DNA from: Bacteroidota bacterium
GTDB lineage: Bacteria; Bacteroidota; Ignavibacteria; Kapaibacteriales; Kapaibacteriaceae
Direction of reading: 5' to 3'
Length of the DNA stretch: 64,000 nucleotides
NCBI GenBank assembly: GCA_018266735.1
Contig: JAFDZT010000002.1
Location: 422,439-486,438, forward strand
The notes beneath the pieces are model-generated. The model saw only the letters and a program-made list of their open reading frames with translations, searched no databases and was not told where the DNA came from. Shown piece after piece: positions 56,315 to 64,000 of the stretch (position 1 is the stretch's first letter; each line of letters opens with the position of its first letter). Made by a program: the position numbers and the translations under genes.

Positions 56315-57640
56315 TTAGCGCTCAAGAATCAAAAATGATCCTGCTCCAACAATGTAATTGTCAGTGTTGGCGTTTCCGTTTTTCGAAATCTGTACTGAAA
56401 GCGTGCCGCCTGCTGCTCCAATATCCACATAGCCATCAATGACCACGGCACTCGTGTTACCCGAAGCACCTGGTACGTCTTGCGCCTCCAGAGTTTGAAG
56501 TAGCGTATTGGATACTGTTAACGAATAACCTCTGAGCATGGCGTGTCCATTGTTATTCGTTGTGCCTGTTAACGAGCCACTGAAAGTTCCAGAAGGCAAC
56601 GTTATCCGTGCATTGACGAAAGCATCGTTTCCACCTGCATCGCCCGTTTCAGTGATCAGAAACATGATATAGATGTGGTAGCTTGTATTCGCAAGAACGG
56701 TGGCGGACATTGGAGTGTTTCCAACATTGCTGCCCGCCGTCACAAACGCTGCAGCACCATTGCCAAGAGGATGAGCAAGGTTTAGAGTTCTCCTCATACG
56801 CATTACCTGGGTTTCACCAGACGATGGCCAACCTAACGTAACGTCGGAACCCGCAACAGCAGTCACGATCATGCTTTGATTGACGACTGGCAGCGTAGTT
56901 GGCAACGTATAGTTTACGTTGGCACCCATCGAACCAGATTTGAACGAGGAGTACTCCGTTCCAGAAGTAGGTTCATACAAACGCAGTTCTGCTGGAGTAG
57001 CTGCTGGACCCAAACTTACATTGCCACCAGACGCAGTTACTGATACATTCCCACCGGAAACAAGCACTGCGTTGTTCGTTGTTCCACCAGTAGCGGAGAA
57101 CGAGGCGCCGACTACGGTCGTGGTACCTGTTGCGGAAACTGTTAAACCACTGGCTGCACCCGATGCGGATGACGCGGTGATGGCCTCACCAGTCACTGCT
57201 CCAGATGAAGATCCTGCAGTAATGCCAAGTCCTTGAGCTGTTCCCGATGTGGATGAGGAGCTGATCAACGCACCCGCTGCATTGCCTGCTCCCGCAGCAT
57301 AGGCTACATTGAAGAGCGGCGTCGTCACCGGAGTCAACGTTGCTTGTTGTGAGGCAGGTCCGTACGTAACGGCGTTACCGCCAGCAGCAGACCAATTCAA
57401 CGTCACGTTGTTCCCACTAACCGCATTCACGGTGAGTACTTGCGATGCCGATGGGGTTGTGGCTGGCATCGTGTAGTTGATGTCGTTTGCTTGTGCTCCA
57501 GTGGTGAGCAAGCTACGATACCCGCCACTCGACTTAAGGATCAATTCCCGCGTGACCGTACTGTTGCTCTGCGCAGACGCAATGCCGGCGGTCGTGGCCA
57601 GAAGTGCGCATCCAAGAGCAATTGTTTTCAAAGTTTTCAT
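56315..57640 (-). CDS. Secreted repeat protein F (441 aa)
   Basis: Signal peptide MKTLKTIALGCALLATTAGI-ASAQ. Head: STVTRELILKSSGGYRSLL ... TPLFNVAYAAG, then GNAAGALISSSSTSGTAQGL and several short Ser/Gly/Ala-rich GxxxTxSAxGxxSG units. NAVLVSGGNVSVTASGGNVS follows. The C-terminal ~170 residues (MSATVLANTSYHIYIMFLIT, GYVDIGAAGGTLSVQISKNG) match the C-terminal type of A and H. Follows G by 39 bp and ends at a strong terminator. Predicted exported fibre-like protein. Confidence 0.78.
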   Translation of the reverse strand: MKTLKTIALGCALLATTAGIASAQSNSTVTRELILKSSGGYRSLLTTGAQANDINYTMPATTPSASQVLTVNAVSGNNVTLNWSAAGGNAVTYGPASQQATLTPVTTPLFNVAYAAGAGNAAGALISSSSTSGTAQGLGITAGSSSGAVTGEAITASSASGAASGLTVSATGTTTVVGASFSATGGTTNNAVLVSGGNVSVTASGGNVSLGPAATPAELRLYEPTSGTEYSSFKSGSMGANVNYTLPTTLPVVNQSMIVTAVAGSDVTLGWPSSGETQVMRMRRTLNLAHPLGNGAAAFVTAGSNVGNTPMSATVLANTSYHIYIMFLITETGDAGGNDAFVNARITLPSGTFSGSLTGTTNNNGHAMLRGYSLTVSNTLLQTLEAQDVPGASGNTSAVVIDGYVDIGAAGGTLSVQISKNGNANTDNYIVGAGSFLILER

Positions 57641-57679
57641 GTGTTCAGGAACCCTGAGTTGTTGTTGTTCTTGGATTAA

Positions 57680-60600
57680 TTACGGTGCAACATTCGACAG
57701 AACGACCCACTTGGCCGTGCCGCTGGTCTTGTAGATCATGTGCAGTACGCGCTCATAGTCTGCGCCTTGGGCAAATGCCTCGATGGTCGAAGCGTCGCTG
57801 TTCACAAGGTTGATCGCAGCATTGCCGCCCGCATTGATGACGGAGATCCGCAGGTATGCCACTTGTCCGTTCGTACCGGCCGGCAGTGTGATGCTCTTGG
57901 CAGCACCAGACGTATTCGCAGGTGTAACGCTCTGGTCCACAAACGATGTCGAGATGGCCAACGCACCACCGACTGCGCCGCTGATCGCTCCCGGTGCTGG
58001 CGATGGCGTGCTCAGGATGAGCTTGTAATTCACTTGCAGGTCACCAGCTGCCGTGATCGTTACGCGACGATTCGCTGCGGCCGAACCACCCGTGATCAAG
58101 TGAAGTGGTGCTGCGGTCGTTGTACCAAGAAGGTTGTTCGTTCCATCAGTAACTGTATGACCATTCCCTGTTGTTGCCCAACCATTGGCATCGGTCAGGA
58201 ATGTTCCGCCAACTGCCGGAAGCGTATAGGTTTGGTTCGAGGCAAGCGTTGTCGGTCCAACGATCGAAGCCGTGAACGCAGTACCACCATCATTGTCATG
58301 AAGGACCAGCGATCCACCCGTTGTCGAACCAGCTGTGCCAAACGTTGCATCACCTTGCGTGACGGTGTTACCCGAACCGTCCACCGTAAATGTTGCGCCC
58401 GTTTCCACCCAATTCGTTCCGTTGTAGCGGAGCACGCTTCCCGTCGTTACTGCCGTTGGCATGCCGATCGTGATCGCGCCGGCTCCATTGGTGATCGTGA
58501 TGCCGCGCGTACCGGACAGCGTCGCAGCTACAGGTGCACCTGCACCATCACCAATCAGCAACATACCATCCGACAGTGCGCCAGTAAAGGCAACCTGACC
58601 CGATGCATTACTGTAGAGGAAGCGATTGGCACCAAGAGCACCTGTTGAGAGCATGAACGTGCCATCTGCATCTGGAAGCGTGTACGTACGTGCTGCCGTG
58701 TAGAGCGTTGGACCTTGCATCGTCCCATTGAATGAAGCGCCAGCCGTGTTGTCGTTCCATACGATCGAACCACCCGCAACAGCAGACGTGCCGAGCGTAA
58801 GATCTCCATCGGCACTTAGGTTCCCATTGGTCGAGAGCGTGTTAGCAGCACCAACATTGATGGCAATGTTCCCTGCGCGTGTGATCGCATCTTCGTTGAT
58901 CACGAGGTCTGCGCCAACTGCATTCGTATTCACCACGATACCTTGCACAATGCCGGTACCTGCAGGAAGCGAGTTCACGGTTAGACCTGTTGCAGCACGA
59001 TTACCTACACCACCCGCAGCATCTGACGTTATCACTGCTCCAAGCGCCGCGCCCGTTGCAGCTCCATCATACGCAACATTGTACAGGTACGACGTTCCGT
59101 TCGAAACTGCTGCCGTTTGAGCCGCGGTTTGGTTGTAGAGGACCGTTGCACCACCGATCACATTGGCAACACTACGCTTCGAAAGAACTCCCGTCGAGCT
59201 CGCGACAACGATACCCTCGTTTGCTCCAAGTGCTGCACCAAACGTGGCACCGCTCAAGCTCGTCATCGTCACATTCGACGTTCCACCGGTACCGGCAAAT
59301 GTGAAGTCGCCTGTTGCCGAGATCGTCAAGCGCGTTGTACCACCAACACCCGTCACCAAGCGAATCGGTGCGGCCGTGGTTGTACCGATCAAGTTGTTCG
59401 TACCGTCCGTCACTGTGTGACCATTGCCAGTCGTCGCCCAACCATTCGCATCGGTCAAGAACGTTCCGCCAATTGCAGGCAACGTATAGGTTTGGTTTGA
59501 ACCAAGTGTCGTTGGTCCAACAATGGATGCCGTAAAGGCAGTTCCACCGTCATTGTCATGAAGGATCAGCGAACCGCCCGTTGTCGAACCCGCTGTTCCG
59601 AATGTTGCGTCACCTTGTGTGACTGTGTTCCCTGAGCCATCAACTGTGAAGGTTGCGCCCGTTTCCACCCAGTTCGTCCCATTGTAGCGAAGCACGCTTC
59701 CCGTCGTTACTGCCGTTGGCATGCCGATGGTGATCGCTCCTGCTCCGTTGGTGATCGTGATACCGCGTGTACCGCTCAATGTTGCGGCAACAGGTGCACC
59801 TGCACCATCACCGATGAGCAACATACCGTCCGAAAGTGCACCGGTTGAGGTGACAACGCCGGATGCGTTACTGTAGATGAATCGATTGGCGCCGAGCGCA
59901 CCGGAAGAAAGGACAAAGGTTCCATCTGCATCTGGCAATGTATACGTGCGGGCTGCCGTGTACAACGTTGGACCTTGCATCGTTCCGTTGAAGGAAGCGC
60001 CTGCCGTATTGTCGTTCCACACGATCGAACCACCTGCAACGGCACTTGTGCCGAGCGTGAGATCACCAGCTGCACTTGCATTGCCATTCGTTGACAGCGT
60101 ATTTGCTGCACCAACGTTGATCGCCAAGTTACCGGCACGTGTGATCGCATCTTCAGCGATGGTGAGATCAGCAGCGACACCGGTGTTGATCGTCAAGAAG
60201 TCACCAGCATCTCCGTTGCCCAACGTCGTAGCACCGTTCACATTCAGCGTGCCCGCGTTGACAGTATTTCCCGATCCATCGATCGTGAAGTTCGAGCCTG
60301 TTTCAACCCAGTTCGTACCATTGAAACGGAGCGTCGCATTTGATGTGCCGGTCGGCATGCCAACCGTGATCGCGCCGGCTCCATTCGTAATCGTGATACC
60401 GCGAGTACCGCTCAATGTCGCGGCAACAGGTGCTCCAGCACCATCGCCGATCAGCAACATACCATCCGAAAGTGCGCCGGTAAAGGCAACCTGACCCGAT
60501 GCATTGCTGTAGAGGAATCGATTGGCGCCGAGAGCTCCTGTTGAGAGCATGAACGTGCCATCAGCATCTGGAAGCGTGTACGTGCGTGCTGCCGTGTAGA

Positions 60601-61768
60601 GCGTTGGACCTTGCATCGTTCCGTTGAAGGAAGCGCCCGCTGTATTGTCGTTCCATACAATAGATCCACCAGCAACGGCTGAAGTTCCGAGTGTGAGATC
60701 TCCATCAGCAGTAATGTTACCGTCTGTAGAGATCCTATTCCCTGCACCAACGTTCATGGCAATACTGCCGGCACGTGTGATCGCATCTTCGTTGATCACG
60801 AGGTCTGCACCAGCTGCCGTGTTCACAACGATACCTTGTGCAACGCCCGTACCGGTTGGTACGGCATTGATCGTCAAGCCTGTTGCATTTGCATTTGTTG
60901 CGCCGGTTGGCGTCGACGTGATCACACCGCCAAGGCCTGCTCCAGTGTTCCCTGCGCCCAAGTAGCTGGTGTTGAACAAATAGGCCGTTCCGTTTGCAGC
61001 TGCGGTTGTTTGTGCGCCCGTTTGATTGTACAAAACAACACTCGTACCGAGGGCCGTAGCGGGATTTGTGAACGACGGATTTGCTCCACCGCCACCGCTT
61101 ACGAGAATGTCACCACTGTTACCGGTTGCCAAGGAGGCAAGTCCGGTCGCACCGCCCACGGCAAGTGCGTATTGATTGATCCCAGTGACCTGACCTGCGG
61201 GAATCGTAACCGACGAAGGAATGATCGTAACAGCCGAGACCACACCACTTGTTCCGAACAACAGTCCGTCGAGAGAATTGATCTTAAGGCTACCGCCGTT
61301 GATCTCGATGGCGTAGTTCGTTGCGCCACCAGTTGCACTTGCAACAAGTCCTCGAGCAGTGCTCGTGGCTCCAGCTTGCGCTGTGAGCGTAAGTCCTGTG
61401 GCATTCGCGTCGAGGAAGGCATTCGAGAGTATCCGACCGCCATCTGCAGCTGTTGCGCCTTGGAGGGTCGGACTTGCGTTGTATTGGAGATTGAAGAGCC
61501 AACGTCCGGGCGTTGCGGAATCTTGCGAACCAGTGACGCTGTACATCACCCCTGCCGTACCAAGCGACGGATTCGTTGCAATGAGCAACGTTCCGTTGGA
61601 TGGCGGTAGGACGAAATTGTATGCCCCACCCGAAGAGGGTGCCGTGATCGTGGACACATTGCCACTATTGATCATCCGAAGATGTCGCGTCTGAAGATCT
61701 TGTGCAACCACGGAGATCGTGCCTGCAAACCCCAACAACAGCAACATGACCGTGTATCTACGGATCAT
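57680..61768 (-). CDS. Secreted tail-fibre-like repeat protein G (1362 aa)
   Basis: Start at ATG 61768 (MIRRYTVMLLLLGFAGTISV-VAQ), giving a clean signal peptide; a longer frame to 61864 adds 32 unlikely residues. Head DLQTRHLRMINSG, PSSGGAYNFVLPPSNGTLLI, RWLFNLQYNA. Body: three ~200-residue super-repeats with DLVINEDAITRAGNIAINVG, GGSIVWNDNTAGASFNGTMQ, TLPDADGTFMLSTGALGANR and LLIGDGAGAPVAATLSGTRG, plus TLRFNGTNWVETG units. The C-terminal domain is of the B/D/E type (TPANTSGAAKSITLPAGTNG ... TAKWVVLSNVAP). Co-transcribed with F. The super-repeats are near-identical in DNA. Confidence 0.8.
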   Translation of the reverse strand: MIRRYTVMLLLLGFAGTISVVAQDLQTRHLRMINSGNVSTITAPSSGGAYNFVLPPSNGTLLIATNPSLGTAGVMYSVTGSQDSATPGRWLFNLQYNASPTLQGATAADGGRILSNAFLDANATGLTLTAQAGATSTARGLVASATGGATNYAIEINGGSLKINSLDGLLFGTSGVVSAVTIIPSSVTIPAGQVTGINQYALAVGGATGLASLATGNSGDILVSGGGGANPSFTNPATALGTSVVLYNQTGAQTTAAANGTAYLFNTSYLGAGNTGAGLGGVITSTPTGATNANATGLTINAVPTGTGVAQGIVVNTAAGADLVINEDAITRAGSIAMNVGAGNRISTDGNITADGDLTLGTSAVAGGSIVWNDNTAGASFNGTMQGPTLYTAARTYTLPDADGTFMLSTGALGANRFLYSNASGQVAFTGALSDGMLLIGDGAGAPVAATLSGTRGITITNGAGAITVGMPTGTSNATLRFNGTNWVETGSNFTIDGSGNTVNAGTLNVNGATTLGNGDAGDFLTINTGVAADLTIAEDAITRAGNLAINVGAANTLSTNGNASAAGDLTLGTSAVAGGSIVWNDNTAGASFNGTMQGPTLYTAARTYTLPDADGTFVLSSGALGANRFIYSNASGVVTSTGALSDGMLLIGDGAGAPVAATLSGTRGITITNGAGAITIGMPTAVTTGSVLRYNGTNWVETGATFTVDGSGNTVTQGDATFGTAGSTTGGSLILHDNDGGTAFTASIVGPTTLGSNQTYTLPAIGGTFLTDANGWATTGNGHTVTDGTNNLIGTTTAAPIRLVTGVGGTTRLTISATGDFTFAGTGGTSNVTMTSLSGATFGAALGANEGIVVASSTGVLSKRSVANVIGGATVLYNQTAAQTAAVSNGTSYLYNVAYDGAATGAALGAVITSDAAGGVGNRAATGLTVNSLPAGTGIVQGIVVNTNAVGADLVINEDAITRAGNIAINVGAANTLSTNGNLSADGDLTLGTSAVAGGSIVWNDNTAGASFNGTMQGPTLYTAARTYTLPDADGTFMLSTGALGANRFLYSNASGQVAFTGALSDGMLLIGDGAGAPVAATLSGTRGITITNGAGAITIGMPTAVTTGSVLRYNGTNWVETGATFTVDGSGNTVTQGDATFGTAGSTTGGSLVLHDNDGGTAFTASIVGPTTLASNQTYTLPAVGGTFLTDANGWATTGNGHTVTDGTNNLLGTTTAAPLHLITGGSAAANRRVTITAAGDLQVNYKLILSTPSPAPGAISGAVGGALAISTSFVDQSVTPANTSGAAKSITLPAGTNGQVAYLRISVINAGGNAAINLVNSDASTIEAFAQGADYERVLHMIYKTSGTAKWVVLSNVAP

Positions 61769-61997
61769 GAAAGCCCCCAGAAAATTGTATGTGAACTCGA
61801 TAGCGCTTCCTACCCCAAACCCCAGTGAGACCTGTTCGAGGGGCGGCAATATGGCAGAGTGCACCTACGTGGGGTTCAGCATAACTACGCAGCGGAGTGA
61901 AAATACATGAGTTTACGTAGTCAGTTCTACGTTACGATAACGCACATGAACGTTGTCACTTTCATGCGTGATACGGGAATTCTACGTAGTGTATTAC
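61769..61997. promoter_or_regulatory. Intergenic region upstream of G with repeated TACGTAG boxes
   Basis: 229 bp without a gene. TACGTAG occurs at 61914-61920 and 61982-61989, with half-similar CTACGTGG and CTACGCAG nearby (about 61865 and 61885). Probably holds the promoter for G-F; no TAnnTTTG match was found. Confidence 0.45.
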
Positions 61998-63131
61998 CTA
62001 GAGATAATCGATATGCGTTCCATCAACGATCACGTCAACATCTGCATCACCGGCAATTGTTTTCCGAAGACGAACTTGGAACGTACCACCAGTTGCTCCA
62101 ACGCTGAGGAATCCGGTGACCTGTACAAACTGATGCGAAGCCGTGAGACCTGTGTAGAGCAATACATCTCCAGTACCGTAACCGGAAACATTTGCCGTTG
62201 TATTGAATGACCAAACGGCTCCCGCCGGAATAGAAAAACATGTATTCACTGTTGGACTCGTGCCTCCGTTGTTCTTTGCGATCTCGAAGGTGACCGTTAC
62301 CCAGTACACTGTGTTCGCATTCGCCGTGAAGTTCAAGCCTGTAACATCGCTACATGCATCTGATGAAATGGTAACGAGTGCGGGAAGAATGACGGTTCCA
62401 AACGAACCACCTTGGCCAAGCGCTGCCGGTGGTGTCACCCATTCGAGGCTCGCAGTACTTCCGGCAATGGAAGCAATGCGCAAGTACTGGCCAACAGATC
62501 CCATCGTCTTGGGCATCACATAGGTGATGTTCGTAGCCTGCGTTGCATCCGTAGTGAACGCGTTGTACACTGTATTGTCTGCGCGATTCAGGCGCAATTC
62601 CCCGCCACCTTGCACCGTGACCGGTCCGGCTGCATCGACCGTGAATACCGTGCCCACGGTGAGCAACGATCCGGGTGTGGACGTACCAATGCCAACATTG
62701 CCACCACCACTTGGGATGAGCAATGCATAGTTCATCGCACCACCTGTTGCTGATACTGTGAGACCAGTTGCCGTCCCGGGTCCCGTCCCCGCCGAACTGA
62801 TCATAGCTCCCGGCGTGCTACCGGTTGTGGTTGGATCGTAGGCAACGTTAAAGAGAAAGTGCGACGACGACGTTTCTGCGTTCTGTGCACTTGTCACGCC
62901 ATAGAGCATAGGATGCGTACTGAGCAATGGCGTCGGATTGACCATCAACGAACCGCTCGTGGGTGTGGATGGTAGCGAGAATGTGAACGGTCCACCCGAA
63001 CTCGGTGCTTGCAACCTCGTTGTTGCCGTTCCATTGAGCATCACAAGGTGACGCGTTTGAAGATCTTGAGCCGTTATGTTCGTCAATGCAAGAACGAACA
63101 GTGCAACGATCGTGGTTGAAGTATGTCGCAT
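61998..63131 (-). CDS. Secreted head-type protein H (377 aa)
   Basis: Signal peptide MRHTSTTIVALFVLALTNIT-AQ. Head DLQTRHLVMLNG, PSSGGPFTFSLPSTPTSGSL, HFLFNVAYDP; then GLTVSATGGAMNYALLIPSG and the phrase GNVGIGTSTPGSLLTVG common in tail-fibre-domain proteins of Bacteroidota. The C-terminal domain is of the A/F type (NTVYWVTVTFEIAKNNGG, GFLSVGATGGTFQVRLRKT). AGGGGACC precedes the start. Exported; no anchor seen. Confidence 0.78.
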   Translation of the reverse strand: MRHTSTTIVALFVLALTNITAQDLQTRHLVMLNGTATTRLQAPSSGGPFTFSLPSTPTSGSLMVNPTPLLSTHPMLYGVTSAQNAETSSSHFLFNVAYDPTTTGSTPGAMISSAGTGPGTATGLTVSATGGAMNYALLIPSGGGNVGIGTSTPGSLLTVGTVFTVDAAGPVTVQGGGELRLNRADNTVYNAFTTDATQATNITYVMPKTMGSVGQYLRIASIAGSTASLEWVTPPAALGQGGSFGTVILPALVTISSDACSDVTGLNFTANANTVYWVTVTFEIAKNNGGTSPTVNTCFSIPAGAVWSFNTTANVSGYGTGDVLLYTGLTASHQFVQVTGFLSVGATGGTFQVRLRKTIAGDADVDVIVDGTHIDYL

Positions 63132-63257
63132 ACCGGTCCCCTTGGTAAATGTTGCTCATCACATGCGACGCAACATATTTGGGACACCGTGTACACTGAT
63201 ATGACGAAGCTCAAGGAACGGCATCTTTGCACAAATGCCGTAATCGAGAACGATCTC

Positions 63258-63830
63258 TTAGTTGATCGAGCGCTTTCGTTGTGAATACGAGATGCTCCAC
63301 TGTGTTGCATCGCAATCAATGGCCGCAGCGGAAACATTCAACACGCGTACCGCCACCTTGCCGCCTTCCACTACCCTTGCGCTTCCGATCACAATGCCAT
63401 CGGGCAGGTCGGTGTTGGGTTGCACCGTGACGAGAGAGCCAAGCTCGACGCCGGGCACATTGAGGATCATCATGTGCGTACTGTTCTGCGGGATCACGGG
63501 AAGATCGACCTCGGCGTCAACAAGCATCTGCACAACGTTCGTTGCTGTGCCGCCAACGGTCTGCCATGTCGTGTACACACGATGCGATGCTTCATCGATC
63601 TGCGTCACCACGAGCGACTGACCCAACGTTGGCGCCGCTTCCGGAAACACCACCGTATACGTGGCCGTCATATTGGCCATACACTCCAATCCAATTGCAC
63701 CCGCTGTTGGATTCGTTGGCGAGATCAACCAGAAGCCCGGTGCCTGCACACCCGGACGTGGTTCGTCTTGTGCATGCGAGCAGTGGACAGTGGTGATGAA
63801 GGCGGCAAGGAGGAGAAGGAGTGTTTGCAT
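63258..63830 (-). CDS. Secreted hypothetical protein I (190 aa)
   Basis: Start at ATG 63830 (MQTLLLLLAAFITTVHCSHA-Q), a clear signal peptide; the longer frame upstream belongs to the preceding gene's region. A central TATYTVVFPEAAPTLGQSLV segment echoes the YTLPxxxPxxxQxLxV phrases of A-H. The end (VLNVSAAAIDCDATQWSISY) is not one of the three C-terminal types. It probably belongs to the same exported family in reduced form. 13 bases after the stop of the upstream partial gene. Confidence 0.7.
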   Translation of the reverse strand: MQTLLLLLAAFITTVHCSHAQDEPRPGVQAPGFWLISPTNPTAGAIGLECMANMTATYTVVFPEAAPTLGQSLVVTQIDEASHRVYTTWQTVGGTATNVVQMLVDAEVDLPVIPQNSTHMMILNVPGVELGSLVTVQPNTDLPDGIVIGSARVVEGGKVAVRVLNVSAAAIDCDATQWSISYSQRKRSIN

Positions 63831-63843
63831 TGTAGTGGTCCCG

Positions 63844-64000
63844 TTACGGTCTGAACCCGGTGACGATCCAACGTCCAGCATTGGACGAATATACAAGAGT
63901 CGCAGAGCCTGCGCCAGTGGTTGTGATGTCGGCGCCCGACAGTGTGAGAATTCCATCAGCGCCAGCGTCTTCCACGAACGTGAGATTGTCGGCGCGATTG
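63844..64000 (-). CDS. C-terminal fragment of another repeat-family protein (5' end outside the window)
   Basis: An open frame enters from the window edge and stops at TAA 63846-63844. The 51 visible residues (NRADNLTFVEDAGADGILTL, TTGAGSATLVYSSNAGRWIV, GFRP) resemble the end of the B/D/E/G C-terminal type, where a Tyr-Ser-Ser/Thr ... Trp motif closes the protein (MYSTADTQWMILSS). It suggests that the cluster continues to the right. Confidence 0.65.
   Translation of the reverse strand, partial: NRADNLTFVEDAGADGILTLSGADITTTGAGSATLVYSSNAGRWIVTGFRP

Noticed and set aside
40636..62730. Many long plus-strand open frames across the fibre cluster, the longest at 50046-51827 (593 aa)
   Set aside because: They are Arg/Cys/His-rich or Val/Pro/Ala-rich shadows of the minus-strand repeat genes, repeat with the same period, and lack starts with ribosome-binding sites or signal peptides.
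40696..64000. Prophage or phage tail module
   Set aside because: Only tail-fibre-like sequence style is present. Every protein has a Sec signal peptide, and there is no capsid, terminase, baseplate, integrase or lysis gene.

Overview
The window reads as a chromosome segment of a moderately GC-rich Gram-negative bacterium of the FCB group, most like the Kapabacteria/Ignavibacteria-Chlorobi lineage. The placement is inferred from four things: TAnnTTTG promoter cores of the Bacteroidota type, the long form of IspG with an inserted domain, secreted proteins ending in Por/type IX-like sorting domains, and the tRNA-Gln / prs / rplY gene order. No rRNA, insertion sequence, CRISPR array or recognisable prophage is present.

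Left part (1-31.5 kb): mostly housekeeping genes. In order these are a truncated lipoprotein; yebC-ruvC; gap-pgk-rhomboid-ispG; tRNA-Gln-prs-rplY (minus strand); a VWA protein and a DUF3179 membrane protein; two secreted proteins; a ribosomal operon (57-aa basic protein, L31 type B, S18); aspartate kinase; mreB-mreC-mreD-smc; a MATE pump; a secreted sorting-domain protein; and dusB-tilS-hpt-ftsH. Many neighbours share 4-bp ATGA/GTGA stop-start overlaps, suggesting translational coupling.

Middle (31.6-40.5 kb): a lipoprotein, then a three-gene minus-strand operon that looks like a complete polyprenyl-phosphoryl-arabinose pathway. It has a HAD-UbiA fusion, a DprE1-like FAD oxidase and a DprE2-like SDR, and lies directly downstream of a GH57 glucan branching enzyme. 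A HigBA toxin-antitoxin pair with a palindromic operator, tRNA-His and a leucine-rich-repeat protein follow. Three families of short purine-rich or AT-rich tandem repeats are scattered between 2 and 39 kb, often starting at a stop codon. One of them sits in frame inside the DprE1-like gene.

Right part (40.6-64 kb): about 23 kb of minus-strand genes for secreted, highly repetitive proteins (eight full-length relatives of 375-1805 aa, one shorter secreted protein and one partial gene). Most share an N-terminal head ending in LFN(V/L)xY, tail-fibre-like repeat modules, and one of three alternative C-terminal domains. Two pairs (A/C and B/E) are recent duplicates with long near-identical DNA. This locus is the strongest candidate for an undescribed system: an expanding, recombining family of surface or secreted fibre-like proteins.
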